NCBI RefSeq assembly: GCF_051846915.1
Contig: NZ_JBPYCR010000014.1
Span: forward strand, 13,621-77,620
Source of the DNA: JBPYCR01 sp051846915
GTDB taxonomy: Bacteria > Bacillota > Bacilli > Bacillales > Amphibacillaceae
Direction: 5' to 3'
DNA: 64,000 nt
Shown: one piece after another, positions 25,216 through 33,530 of the stretch
Layout of the letters: each line of letters opens with the position of its first letter
Numbering within the stretch: the stretch's first letter is position 1
Made by a program: the position numbers and the translations under genes
The notes under the pieces: generated by a model
Database searches by the model: none
Seen by the model: the letters and a program-made list of their open reading frames with translations, nothing else
Told to the model about the DNA's origin: nothing

Positions 25216-25340
25216 ATGTTAGTCCTGGCAGCCTTCTATAGTTTATACATATTCCGCTGTCAGGTTTCTCACCTCCTGATAAACATTACCCCATGAATAA
25301 TGGAAAAAAACATCTATGGTTAAACAGTTTTATGTATCTA

Positions 25341-25844
25341 CTACTCCGGTTCAAAACGATATTTATAATTTTTAAATTGCTCTATTGAAAAATAATTGTC
25401 TACTTCCAATTTTTCGCCCGGTTCGATTGAAACATCAAACTCTTTTTCTTCTTCCGTATTATCTTCATATAAAACTATTATACGTAAAACCCCTTGAAAC
25501 GTTTTTGATTCATGATAATTACCTGCATACACTTTAATTGTGGCATGAGCATTGTCATTTATTTGTTGGCCAAGATTAGCTACGAGCAATTGAGTTTCCC
25601 CTTGCGCTTCGTATGTTTCGTCCAATCTTTCAAACATATCCCGCCGCATCATCTCATCATCATATGTAATATACCCAATAAAAAAAGATACAATCAAATA
25701 AAAAACTAAAGCAGACTGAATCGTTGTTTTAATTACTTGTTTTTTGGAATATCCGCCAATTATCATGACAACAAATGCAAAAAGCGTTAGCCCAATTACG
25801 ATTAAATGCCAAACAGAAAGAAAGATTTCTCGATATAGTATCAT
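25341..25844 (-). CDS. Hypothetical membrane protein with extracytoplasmic domain
   Basis: 167 aa, not recognised. Two hydrophobic helices (about 10-30 and 42-60) precede a polar C-terminal region (about 65-167) with beta-rich character ('HATIKVYAGNYHE', 'GVLRIIVLYED', 'DVSIEPGEKLEVDNYF'). That would place the tail outside the cell. GGGGGA lies 6 bases before the ATG, supporting a real gene. It is divergent from the membrane protein at 25948. Confidence 0.6.
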   Translation of the reverse strand: MILYREIFLSVWHLIVIGLTLFAFVVMIIGGYSKKQVIKTTIQSALVFYLIVSFFIGYITYDDEMMRRDMFERLDETYEAQGETQLLVANLGQQINDNAHATIKVYAGNYHESKTFQGVLRIIVLYEDNTEEEKEFDVSIEPGEKLEVDNYFSIEQFKNYKYRFEPE

Positions 25845-25947
25845 ATAAATCCCCCAAAAATTATTTCATTTTTGTTATTATATATTGTAACAAGATGTTT
25901 TCTATTTTTCTATAGACGTAATGTACTGTCATTGGAGGGAACGTATT

Positions 25948-27105
25948 ATGCTGAATCTTGGGCTGGAGCAAACAGAAAGGAAAATGGATCCTTTTTGGTG
26001 GGTATACATGTTTTTAGCCTATACGTTTGTGCTTTTACTAGGTATCGCCTGCATTATAGGCCCTTTCGTATTATTCTTTATATTTAAAAGTTATTGGTTA
26101 TTATTATTAATTCCCCTTATACCTCTCGGCTGGTGGATGACAAGAGGAATGATTCGGGTAATAAAAAAATACATTTGGTTAAACCGGCATAACTCCACCT
26201 ATTCTTTAAAAAATAACGTATTTTCATTTAAAGAGTGGAATAAAACAACAAAAGATGTCATAGAAGGCACTATTTCTATTGATCAAATAGACTATATCGT
26301 TGTGGCGAACTATACATTTCAGGATAATCATGCATATGCTCGAGCTGGTGTGACGGAAGAAGTACCAAAAAACACGAGACCACCTATTATCTATGTCGTA
26401 TTAACAATGAATGATAAAAAACAAGTGCTTTCCATCCCATTTTATGAAAATCATACGGTTGATCCATGGCTGAAAAAGTTTAAAGAAGCGAAAATCGCCT
26501 TTTATTATACAGCACATGACATAAGAGGAGTTCATTCTGAAGATAAAGTAGCTTTATTTGAAAATGAAGATCTATTAATCTTTTATGACTATAACGGAGC
26601 ATGGGAAAATCAAGTGCTGGATCTTTACAATACGTGGATAGAAGAAAAAGTAGTCCCTTATCAATCAGAAGAAGTCGATGGGGAAAATGACCAGACGTCA
26701 CAAGCAAACAAACATGAAGCTTCACCGGAAAAGCTTCCTTTTTCCAAATGGGCTCGCATTGCGGCAGTTTTATATTTACTGTACGCAGTCGGTTTGTATA
26801 TAACGGTTATATTGGCTGAAAAGGAATTCGTTAACGCCGAAAGTCCCCTTCCTGGTTTTATCCTTTTATTTATTCTTTCCATTATTTATTTTTGGATGTT
26901 CAGAAAGCATTTACGTTGGCATTACATGATCCGGTTTTGCGTGGAGGCTTTTATCGCTACTTTCATTGTATCTGTTATATTTGGGGATAAAGACCCGATT
27001 ACTAATGAAATGTTTGCAGGTTTAACGGCGAGCACAATCTTTTTTATTTTAATTGTCTGGATACCTTATCTGATCATCCGTTTTGCGAAGAAAAAATTCC
27101 ATTAG
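25948..27105 (+). CDS. Hypothetical membrane protein
   Basis: 385 aa, not recognised. Two N-terminal helices (about 15-40 and 45-65) resemble a YcxB/PH-like arrangement, followed by a soluble stretch (about 75-255) with 'IEGTISIDQIDYIVVANY' and 'PPIIYVVLTMNDKKQVLSIPF' in split form ('GTISIDQIDY', 'KKQVLSIPF'). Four further helices occupy about 260-380. The soluble part could be a PH-like (bPH) domain; this is a guess from its beta pattern. The ATG at 25948 follows TGGAGGGA; the frame's earlier ATG at 25921 has no ribosome site. Confidence 0.6.
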   Translation: MLNLGLEQTERKMDPFWWVYMFLAYTFVLLLGIACIIGPFVLFFIFKSYWLLLLIPLIPLGWWMTRGMIRVIKKYIWLNRHNSTYSLKNNVFSFKEWNKTTKDVIEGTISIDQIDYIVVANYTFQDNHAYARAGVTEEVPKNTRPPIIYVVLTMNDKKQVLSIPFYENHTVDPWLKKFKEAKIAFYYTAHDIRGVHSEDKVALFENEDLLIFYDYNGAWENQVLDLYNTWIEEKVVPYQSEEVDGENDQTSQANKHEASPEKLPFSKWARIAAVLYLLYAVGLYITVILAEKEFVNAESPLPGFILLFILSIIYFWMFRKHLRWHYMIRFCVEAFIATFIVSVIFGDKDPITNEMFAGLTASTIFFILIVWIPYLIIRFAKKKFH

Positions 27106-27115
27106 AAACGAACTT

Positions 27116-27150
27116 AAAACAGCTAAGAGACTAATGCTCTTAGCTGTTTT
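27116..27150. terminator. Bidirectional terminator overlapping the 3' end of fni
   Basis: AAAACAGCTAAGAG (27116-27129) pairs with CTCTTAGCTGTTTT (27137-27150) perfectly. It terminates the plus-strand membrane-protein gene. On the minus strand its ascending arm contains the last sense codons and the stop of fni. Confidence 0.85.
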
Positions 27151-28195
27151 CATCCAATAACGATTTCCCCATAATCGTTAGACGATTTGTGTTTTTTAAT
27201 TGTTCCAGCGACTTTGCTCCAATTCCGAACATCGCCATCTTTAATTCGAACTCAATTTGCTCCATTGTTTCCATTACTGATTCCGGTGATTCTGTTGCTG
27301 CCTGTAATAACTGACGGGCAAATCCAATCACATTAGCCCCGATTGTTATTGCTTTTGCTGCATCCAATCCTGTTTTCATTCCACCACTTGCAACAACCGG
27401 AATGCTAGGCAAGTGATTTCGCACGGAAACAATACAATCTTTCGTCGGTATTCCCCAAGCATTAAAGGCCTCCGCTGCCGCCTCCCGTAAAGGATCCTGC
27501 GTGCGCAGTTTTTCGACTTGGCTCCATGACGTGCCTCCTGCACCAGCAACATCAATATACGAAACTCCTGCGGTAAATAGTTTTTCAGCAACAGTTCCAT
27601 CGATTCCAAATCCGACTTCTTTTGCCCCTACAGGAAAAGTAACAGATTGGCATACCTTTTCTATTTTGAAAAGCAACTGATCGAAATTCAAATCTCCGCC
27701 GTCTTGAACGACCTCCTGCAAACTATTTAAATGAAGCACGAGTGAATCAGCCTCTGTTAAATCAACAATCCGCTGACATTCTTCAGCTCCATAACCGTAA
27801 TTCAATTGTACTGCACCCAAATTCGCAATTAACGGTACGGTAGGAGCATGCTTTCGGATTAAAAAAGAATCTTTATGTGCATCACTTTCCAACAGGGCAC
27901 GTGTAGATCCTAGTGCAATTGCCCAGCCTTTTTCCTCTGCAGCCTTGGCCAAATTTATATTAATTTCTGTCGCCAATTCTGAACCGCCTGTCATGGAGCT
28001 TACTAAAAAAGGCGCTTTTAGCTCTTTATTTAAAAATTCCGTATGTATGTCAATGTCCGCAAAATTTATCTCAGGCAGCGCATTATGAATGAACGCTATC
28101 CCTTCCAGACCAGTCGTTTTATTCACACCCTCTACATTCTCCGTTAGACAAAGGCGAATATGTTCCGTTTTTCTTTGATTAATCTCTGTTCCCAT
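27140..28195 (-). CDS. fni: Isopentenyl-diphosphate delta-isomerase, type 2
   Basis: FMN- and NADPH-dependent isomerase (351 aa) interconverting IPP and DMAPP for isoprenoids (quinones, undecaprenol). Motifs are the N-terminal 'QRKTEHI', 'APFLVSSMTGGS', 'LGSTRALLE', 'IANLGAVQL', 'LHLNSLQEVVQ..GDLNF', 'VGAKEVGFGI' and 'IPVVASGGMKTGLDAAKAI'. The ATG at 28195 follows AAGGATG; the open frame extends to 28261 without a ribosome site. Family length is about 350. Confidence 0.89.
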   Translation of the reverse strand: MGTEINQRKTEHIRLCLTENVEGVNKTTGLEGIAFIHNALPEINFADIDIHTEFLNKELKAPFLVSSMTGGSELATEININLAKAAEEKGWAIALGSTRALLESDAHKDSFLIRKHAPTVPLIANLGAVQLNYGYGAEECQRIVDLTEADSLVLHLNSLQEVVQDGGDLNFDQLLFKIEKVCQSVTFPVGAKEVGFGIDGTVAEKLFTAGVSYIDVAGAGGTSWSQVEKLRTQDPLREAAAEAFNAWGIPTKDCIVSVRNHLPSIPVVASGGMKTGLDAAKAITIGANVIGFARQLLQAATESPESVMETMEQIEFELKMAMFGIGAKSLEQLKNTNRLTIMGKSLLDENS

Positions 28196-28433
28196 ACGAG
28201 CACATCCTTTTTCTTCTATATTAATTAGTCTAAAGCAAGCTGTTTTTAATTTATGGATCACTTTTCAGACTGGTTTTTCCGCTCAGTTTTCCAGAAAAAG
28301 TACTTTATTCACAGTTTACTTGCTTTGTTCGTATATTGAAAGCAAATCGACAAATGCAACAATTAATCGGCTTGTTCCCCTATAATATTTCACCCTAATA
28401 TGTTTATTATCAAAATAAATTTTATTTTTATCC

Positions 28434-28462
28434 TTGTAATCATTTTCATCGTCTGCTATACT
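28434..28462 (+). promoter_or_regulatory. Predicted SigA promoter of dapA
   Basis: TTGTAA (28434-28439), 17-base spacer, TATACT (28457-28462). Transcription would start near 28469, some 40 bases before the lysine riboswitch. Confidence 0.65.
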
Positions 28463-28508
28463 AGGAATCAATTAAATAAATTCCTATTTCAAATTTTATT
28501 TTGAAATT

Positions 28509-28747
28509 GAGGATAGAGGAGCAAAAACCATCAGTACACAAGTTGAGGACACTGGGATCCGACGATATTTGTGGAAAGGGGAATTTGCCGAAGCGACGAG
28601 AATACTCATGTTCTTGAAGCTGGGTCTGCTATTGAACAAATGCAGGACTGTCATATAGGAAACTATATGGAGGGCTACCTTATGCACGGAAACATTAATC
28701 ATAATTTGTTTCTAAAGCAGCAGTGAAGCCGTTCACTGCTGCTTTTT
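28509..28747 (+). promoter_or_regulatory. Lysine riboswitch (L-box) with terminator, controlling dapA
   Basis: The 5' leader has the L-box core: 'GGATAGAGGAGC' (about 28511), 'CAGTACACAAGTTGAGG' (about 28532), 'GGAATTTGCCGAAGCGAC' and the closing 'AGGGCTACC'. It is followed by AAAGCAGCAGTGAA/TTCACTGCTGCTTTTTT (28714-28747), an intrinsic terminator. High lysine should stabilise the aptamer, allow the terminator and shut off dapA. Confidence 0.9.
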
Positions 28748-28809
28748 TGTGCTTACGATTACATCAGCCCAGATCACCTCTAAAAATACTAAAAAAAGGG
28801 TGTTATGGA

Positions 28810-29700
28810 ATGAATAATTTTGGTCAAGTAATTACAGCAATGGTTACACCATTCGATCGTGATGGAGATGTTGATTTTAACGCAACAAGAAACTTAGTAA
28901 ATCATTTGATAGCAAATGGTTCAGATGCAGTCGTTGTGGCAGGTACAACTGGAGAATGTCCGACATTGACACATGAAGAAAAACTGGATTTATTTCGTTT
29001 TGTAGTAAAAACGGTAAACGGTCGAATTCCTGTTATTGCAGGTACAGGATCAAATAATACGAGAGCGTCGATTAGCTTAACAAAACAAGCAGAAGATATC
29101 GGTGTCGATGGCATTATGCTTGTTACACCTTATTACAACAAGCCTTCTCAAGAGGGTTTATACCAGCATTTCAAAACAATTGCAGAAGCTACTTCCCTTC
29201 CGGTCATGTTGTATAATATACCAGGAAGAAGTGCGGTCAACATGAGTGTCGATACAATTGTGCGCTTATCTTCTATTGAAAATATCTTTTCCGTAAAAGA
29301 AGCGAGCGGTGACTTGGATGCAATGGCGGAAATTATTAGCCGTACACCAGAGGATTTTCTTCTTTACAGTGGTGATGACGGTTTAACATTACCAGTTCTA
29401 TCGATTGGCGGGGTTGGTATCGTATCAGTTGCAGCTCATGTTATCGGGAATGAAATGCAAGAAATGACAACAAACTTTAAAAACGGTAATGTGCAACACG
29501 CAGCAAAACTTCACCGTGAGTTACTGCCAATAATGAATGCACTCTTTGCGGCACCAAGCCCAACACCAGTGAAAGAAGCTTTAAATATGAACGGAGTCCA
29601 TGTTGGCAGTGTTCGTCTGCCACTAGTACCGTTGAACCAAGAAGAAAAAGCAGCATTGAAAAGAATTATTCAACCAAACAGAGTTCAGAGAGTCGGGTAA
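28810..29700 (+). CDS. dapA: 4-Hydroxy-tetrahydrodipicolinate synthase
   Basis: First enzyme specific to the lysine/diaminopimelate branch, condensing pyruvate with aspartate semialdehyde (296 aa, class I aldolase barrel). Features are 'AMVTPFDRDGDVDF', 'GTTGECPTL', 'VTPYYNKPSQEGL' (catalytic Tyr) and the Schiff-base lysine in 'FSVKEASGDLD'. The ATG at 28810 lies after AAAAAAAGGGTG; the frame is open back to 28723 but that overlaps the riboswitch terminator. It is a single-gene unit here, not next to asd/dapG as in B. subtilis. Confidence 0.9.
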   Translation: MNNFGQVITAMVTPFDRDGDVDFNATRNLVNHLIANGSDAVVVAGTTGECPTLTHEEKLDLFRFVVKTVNGRIPVIAGTGSNNTRASISLTKQAEDIGVDGIMLVTPYYNKPSQEGLYQHFKTIAEATSLPVMLYNIPGRSAVNMSVDTIVRLSSIENIFSVKEASGDLDAMAEIISRTPEDFLLYSGDDGLTLPVLSIGGVGIVSVAAHVIGNEMQEMTTNFKNGNVQHAAKLHRELLPIMNALFAAPSPTPVKEALNMNGVHVGSVRLPLVPLNQEEKAALKRIIQPNRVQRVG

Positions 29701-29777
29701 GCCCCGCACTAACTAATTAACATTCTATATTGGATTCTTCATGATGAGTCGGTTGGACAATTAAATATTAAAGTGTT

Positions 29778-29813
29778 AAATCCTCTTTCAGACAAAACTG
29801 AAAGGGGATTTTT
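29778..29813 (+). terminator. Terminator after dapA
   Basis: AAATCCTCTTTCAG (29778-29791) pairs with CTGAAAGGGGATTT (29798-29811), with G-T wobble, around ACAAAA; TTTTTG follows. Confidence 0.85.
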
Positions 29814-29866
29814 GTATTTTAATAGAATGTGGCTCAATTTTAAGCACTCCTTTAAAATTATTTATA

Positions 29867-29968
29867 GAGGTTATTCAAAAAGTCACCAAATTATTAGCGG
29901 CGAATCACTTCGTTGGCTTGTTTCTCCGCTGCTCATGTATCTAAATGCACTTATAATGTATTTCTTGT
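29867..29968 (+). repeat. Palindromic intergenic repeat (family A), second copy
   Basis: About 102 bases sharing 'GAGGTTATTCAAAAAGTC', 'CGTTGGCTTG' and 'CTCATGTATCTAAA' in order with the minus strand of the copy at 19449-19597. Its right part is truncated or diverged. The surrounding 29701-30057 region holds only the dapA terminator, this repeat and, presumably, the promoter of the sigma-factor operon. Confidence 0.6.
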
Positions 29969-30057
29969 AAAATTATTCATCATAAAACAAACTATTTTCT
30001 AATTTATTACGAATACAAGAATGAATAGATTTATTTAAATGAAGTGGGCGTTGATTG

Positions 30058-30627
30058 ATGCAAAAAGATACCAAGTATATAAAACAAATAATAACACGAC
30101 AAAGTGAACCAGCTGCGAACAAATTAATTTCTAAGTACTATAAGGAAATTTATGGATATATTTACAAGCAAATGTTAAATAAGGAATTGGCTTTGGATAT
30201 TACCCAAGAGGTGTTTATAAGTATGCTCCAGTCACTCCATTCATTTGATGAAAAGAAAGCGTCTTTTAGAACTTGGCTTTATAAACTTACAACCAATCGT
30301 ATCGTGGACTTCTATCGCTCAAAATATTACAAACAAAGTACTTCGATTTATATAGAGGATACAGATGGTATTGTTAGCAAAAAAGACTTTACTGTTTTAT
30401 TAGAATACAAACAAGATATAGAGGAAATCGTTCATATCGTAAATAGGCTCGATACCGTAACACAGCAAATTTTCAGACTGAAGTTTTTCGGTGAATATAC
30501 GTTTTTAGAAATCGCCAACTTACTAGAAATCCCACAGTCCACCGTAAAAACAAAGTATTATTCTATGATAAAAAAGATAAAAAAGATAAAAAAGAAACTA
30601 AAGGATGAGGAAAATGAAGAAAGATAA
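30058..30627 (+). CDS. Sigma-70 family (ECF-type) RNA polymerase sigma factor
   Basis: About 189 aa with region 2 ('ALDITQEVFISMLQSL', 'KASFRTWLYKLTTNRIVDFYR') and region 4 ('IFRLKFFGEYTFLEIANLL', 'IPQSTVKTKYYSMIKKIKK'). The lysine-rich tail may aid DNA binding. TTG at 30055 or ATG at 30058 are both possible; the ATG is used. It overlaps the next gene by 14 bases and heads a cluster of a membrane protein, an ABC ATPase and two permeases. This parallels the B. subtilis sigY-yxlCDEFG operon, in which the sigma factor controls its own operon. The signal is unknown; membrane or antibiotic stress is a reasonable guess. Confidence 0.85.
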   Translation: MQKDTKYIKQIITRQSEPAANKLISKYYKEIYGYIYKQMLNKELALDITQEVFISMLQSLHSFDEKKASFRTWLYKLTTNRIVDFYRSKYYKQSTSIYIEDTDGIVSKKDFTVLLEYKQDIEEIVHIVNRLDTVTQQIFRLKFFGEYTFLEIANLLEIPQSTVKTKYYSMIKKIKKIKKKLKDEENEER

Positions 30628-31372
30628 GTTTTATATTGACTTTCCCGATGAGCAAACGATTCATGAACAAATAAATTACATTGTTTCTACTGGAATGCCT
30701 GTAAAAATATCCTTCTTCTCTTATCTAAAACAAATGTATAAGCAGATAGGACTTAAATTTATTTTTCGAGATGCAATGGAATTGTTCTATATTACCGTGT
30801 TACTGGTAGCTGTATTTGTTTATTTTAGTTTTAAGGCGGAATTTTTACATCAACTCGACGGGAAAATTCATGCTTGGATTTTTATCTTCTCGCCTATTAT
30901 TTATTTAACGCTTTCCGTTCTTTCGCTGTATAAATTAAAACAAAACAATACCTATGAAGTGGAGATGACGTGTAAGTATAATGTATTTCAACTGGCAGCC
31001 TTTCGCATGCTTGTCTTTAGTTTAATCTGTCTTGGGATAAATGGAATCATTATTGGGGTTCTTTCTGTCTCTTATCAGAAGATTAATTTTTTACAGGCTT
31101 TTAGCCTTTCAACAGTATCACTATTTCTATTTTCTACAGCATTCTTATTTGCTTTAACAAAAATGCAATCCAACTTTACAAAATATAGCTTTATTTTCGG
31201 CTGGCTGGCAATTAATTTTTTATTTGTTTTTTATAGTAAGGAAGTTTATAAAACAATTCTTATAAATATACCAATGTACATTTATATCGGTTTTGTTGCT
31301 GTATTCGTTTGGCTTTATATCAAAAATCTAAAAAAACTAATTACTTATAGGAATTCGGAAGGGGTTGTTTAA
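30614..31372 (+). CDS. Six-helix membrane protein, candidate anti-sigma factor
   Basis: About 252 aa, no recognised family. A cytoplasmic N-terminal stretch (about 1-50) precedes six predicted transmembrane helices between about 55 and 240. Starting inside the sigma-factor gene, with ATG 30614 after AAGGATG, it is co-translated with it. That position is where ECF operons usually encode a membrane anti-sigma factor; no zinc-binding anti-sigma motif is visible, so the assignment is by context only. A structural role in the ABC exporter is the alternative. Confidence 0.6.
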   Translation: MKKDKFYIDFPDEQTIHEQINYIVSTGMPVKISFFSYLKQMYKQIGLKFIFRDAMELFYITVLLVAVFVYFSFKAEFLHQLDGKIHAWIFIFSPIIYLTLSVLSLYKLKQNNTYEVEMTCKYNVFQLAAFRMLVFSLICLGINGIIIGVLSVSYQKINFLQAFSLSTVSLFLFSTAFLFALTKMQSNFTKYSFIFGWLAINFLFVFYSKEVYKTILINIPMYIYIGFVAVFVWLYIKNLKKLITYRNSEGVV

Positions 31373-31373
31373 C

Positions 31374-32243
31374 ATGTTAACTGTAGCGAATGTAAATAAG
31401 AACTTTGGCAAATTTGAAGCTTTAAAGGATATTAATCTGGAATTTACGAATGGTGTTTATGGGCTTCTGGCTCCGAATGGGGCTGGGAAAACTACCTTAA
31501 TTAAAATGCTGACAACATTAATTTTTCCGAGCAAAGGGGAAATTCTATATAACGGTAGAGAAATTATCAAGCTCGATGAGAGTTACCGTGATATCTTAGG
31601 CTATTTGCCACAGGAATTCGGGTATTACAAAAACTCCAGTCCGAAACAATACTTACATTACATGGCTGCACTAAAAGGTTTAGAAAAGTCTACAGTTAAA
31701 ACGAAAATCAATGACCTATTGAAAATTGTAGCACTGGAAAATGTCGCAAACAAAAAAATGAAGAAATTTTCCGGAGGGATGATTCAACGGGTTGGAATTG
31801 CTCAAGCTTTATTGAATGACCCGAAAATACTTATTTTAGATGAACCAACTGCAGGTCTTGATCCGAAAGAAAGAGTGAGATTCCGGAACATCCTAACAGA
31901 CCTTGCCAGAGATCGGATCGTTATACTATCGACCCATATCGTACCAGACGTTGAATCGATAGCAAATGAGATCATTATGATAAAGGATAAAACAATCCTT
32001 TATAAAGACAGTATTACAAATATATGCAATATCCTAAAAGGACTCGTGTACGAAACAGAAATGAACCATGAGGGAGCCATTTCATTCAGAAAAAGATATC
32101 TTTCTCTATCGGAAAAACAAGAAGCAGGAAAACTCAAAATCAGATTTATAGCGGATGGGAAGCCGGATCCGCAATGGGAAAAGGTGAATCCTAGCCTTGA
32201 AGATGTCTTCCTTTATACCTATCAAGATGAAGTGGCGGAATAA
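31374..32243 (+). CDS. ABC transporter ATP-binding protein (drug/bacteriocin-export type)
   Basis: 289 aa ATPase of the BcrA/NatA/YxlF class. The Walker A motif is 'LLAPNGAGKTTLIKML', the signature is 'FSGGMIQRVGIAQAL', Walker B is 'ILILDEPTAGLDPKERV' and the switch histidine is in 'STHIVPDVE'. A C-terminal extension of about 80 residues is typical of this class. The ATG at 31374 follows GAAGGGG and is one base past the preceding stop; a TTG at 31365 overlaps that site. It should energise the two permeases that follow. Confidence 0.85.
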   Translation: MLTVANVNKNFGKFEALKDINLEFTNGVYGLLAPNGAGKTTLIKMLTTLIFPSKGEILYNGREIIKLDESYRDILGYLPQEFGYYKNSSPKQYLHYMAALKGLEKSTVKTKINDLLKIVALENVANKKMKKFSGGMIQRVGIAQALLNDPKILILDEPTAGLDPKERVRFRNILTDLARDRIVILSTHIVPDVESIANEIIMIKDKTILYKDSITNICNILKGLVYETEMNHEGAISFRKRYLSLSEKQEAGKLKIRFIADGKPDPQWEKVNPSLEDVFLYTYQDEVAE

Positions 32244-32246
32244 AAT

Positions 32247-33518
32247 ATGAAAGAACAAATAAGCATCCGAAATCTTGAACTAAAAAAGGCATTTACTTCA
32301 CCAGTCGTTTATGCTCTACTTATCTTATTTATCGGATTTAACTTCTTTTATTTATATACTAATAGCTACTTTAAAAGCGAATTAGCCGTTTTGACAGAAA
32401 CTGTTGATCAATTAGGGTACAAAATACACGGTAATATGATGAGTGATTTCCAAACGTATTATGATTCGCACATCGTAGAAATGAATGAAACGGTTAGTGA
32501 AAAAACGTCGAAAACATACGATAGTGCAGCTTCTTTTTTTGAGGACGGTTCTATTAATAGAGAAGAATTATTTACAGAAAAAGAAATGGAATCAATGATC
32601 GAGGTATTGGTACTTGAAAACTACTATTCCAATGCACAGGAAATTGATGAATACTATGAAAATATAGACGTCTCTGCTGTTGCAGAGCAGGAAATACAAA
32701 AGTATGGAATTACCGGAGAAGCAGCAACTACCGTTAGAAATCAATTTGCTCAACTTGAAGACCGGTTTAATCAATTAATCCTTAATGGGGAACATAAAAC
32801 TCTTTTTTTCCATGGGAAAGCACATGGAATGCATTCTCTATTATTTAAAAATATATTTCGGTTTATTATTTTTGAAGCCATGATTTTAAGTGTACTTATT
32901 ACTGGATTTTTAACTGTTTACGAGTTTGAAAACAAAACGCATCTCACTGCTTATTCCGCAAAACGCGGGAGAAAACTTGCGAAAGATAAACTTTGGTCAT
33001 CTATTACAGCAAGTATGATGATAACGACCATTATATTAGGGCTAACCTTGATTGGATTTTTTGTAACATTTAACTATGCTGGCTTATGGAATGTGCCGAT
33101 AAGTAGTTATTTCAATATCGAATACGACTTTCCATACATCTCCTGGTGGAAGATGTCGTTTGGTCAATACGTGATCGCTGCAATTGTTTTAGTTTATATT
33201 TGTCAGCTAATCTTTACGCTGATCACATTCATTATTTCTGTATGGGTGAAAAATAGTTATGTCGTTTTCTTAGCATTCGGTATTTTACTAGGATTGGGTG
33301 TGGTCATACAAGGTTTTGTTCCTACAAATAGCAATCTTTTATTTATTGCAGGAATGACCCCGTTCAACCTTATCCTGAACCCACATCTGTGGTTCATAGG
33401 ATGGAGTGTCTTTTCTTTTAAATATATGGAATTATATACGGTACTGATTTGGATTGTTCTATCGTTCATTTTATGCCTTGTCAGCTTGAAATACTTCAAA
33501 AAATCCACGCTTAGCTAG
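32247..33518 (+). CDS. ABC-2 type transporter permease
   Basis: 423 aa membrane protein. The first helix (about 15-35) is followed by a large extracytoplasmic acidic domain (about 38-205, with 'EYYENIDVSAVAEQEIQKYG'). Five or more helices then cluster between about 208 and 420. This layout is shared with lantibiotic-immunity and ABC-2 exporters. It starts 3 bases after the ATPase gene. Substrate unknown. It shares general layout with the next permease, suggesting a heterodimer. Confidence 0.78.
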   Translation: MKEQISIRNLELKKAFTSPVVYALLILFIGFNFFYLYTNSYFKSELAVLTETVDQLGYKIHGNMMSDFQTYYDSHIVEMNETVSEKTSKTYDSAASFFEDGSINREELFTEKEMESMIEVLVLENYYSNAQEIDEYYENIDVSAVAEQEIQKYGITGEAATTVRNQFAQLEDRFNQLILNGEHKTLFFHGKAHGMHSLLFKNIFRFIIFEAMILSVLITGFLTVYEFENKTHLTAYSAKRGRKLAKDKLWSSITASMMITTIILGLTLIGFFVTFNYAGLWNVPISSYFNIEYDFPYISWWKMSFGQYVIAAIVLVYICQLIFTLITFIISVWVKNSYVVFLAFGILLGLGVVIQGFVPTNSNLLFIAGMTPFNLILNPHLWFIGWSVFSFKYMELYTVLIWIVLSFILCLVSLKYFKKSTLS

Positions 33519-33530
33519 GAGGGAAAAGTA

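Noticed and set aside
28496..28702. 68-codon minus-strand frame
   Set aside because: It is antisense to the lysine riboswitch, whose conserved core explains the sequence.
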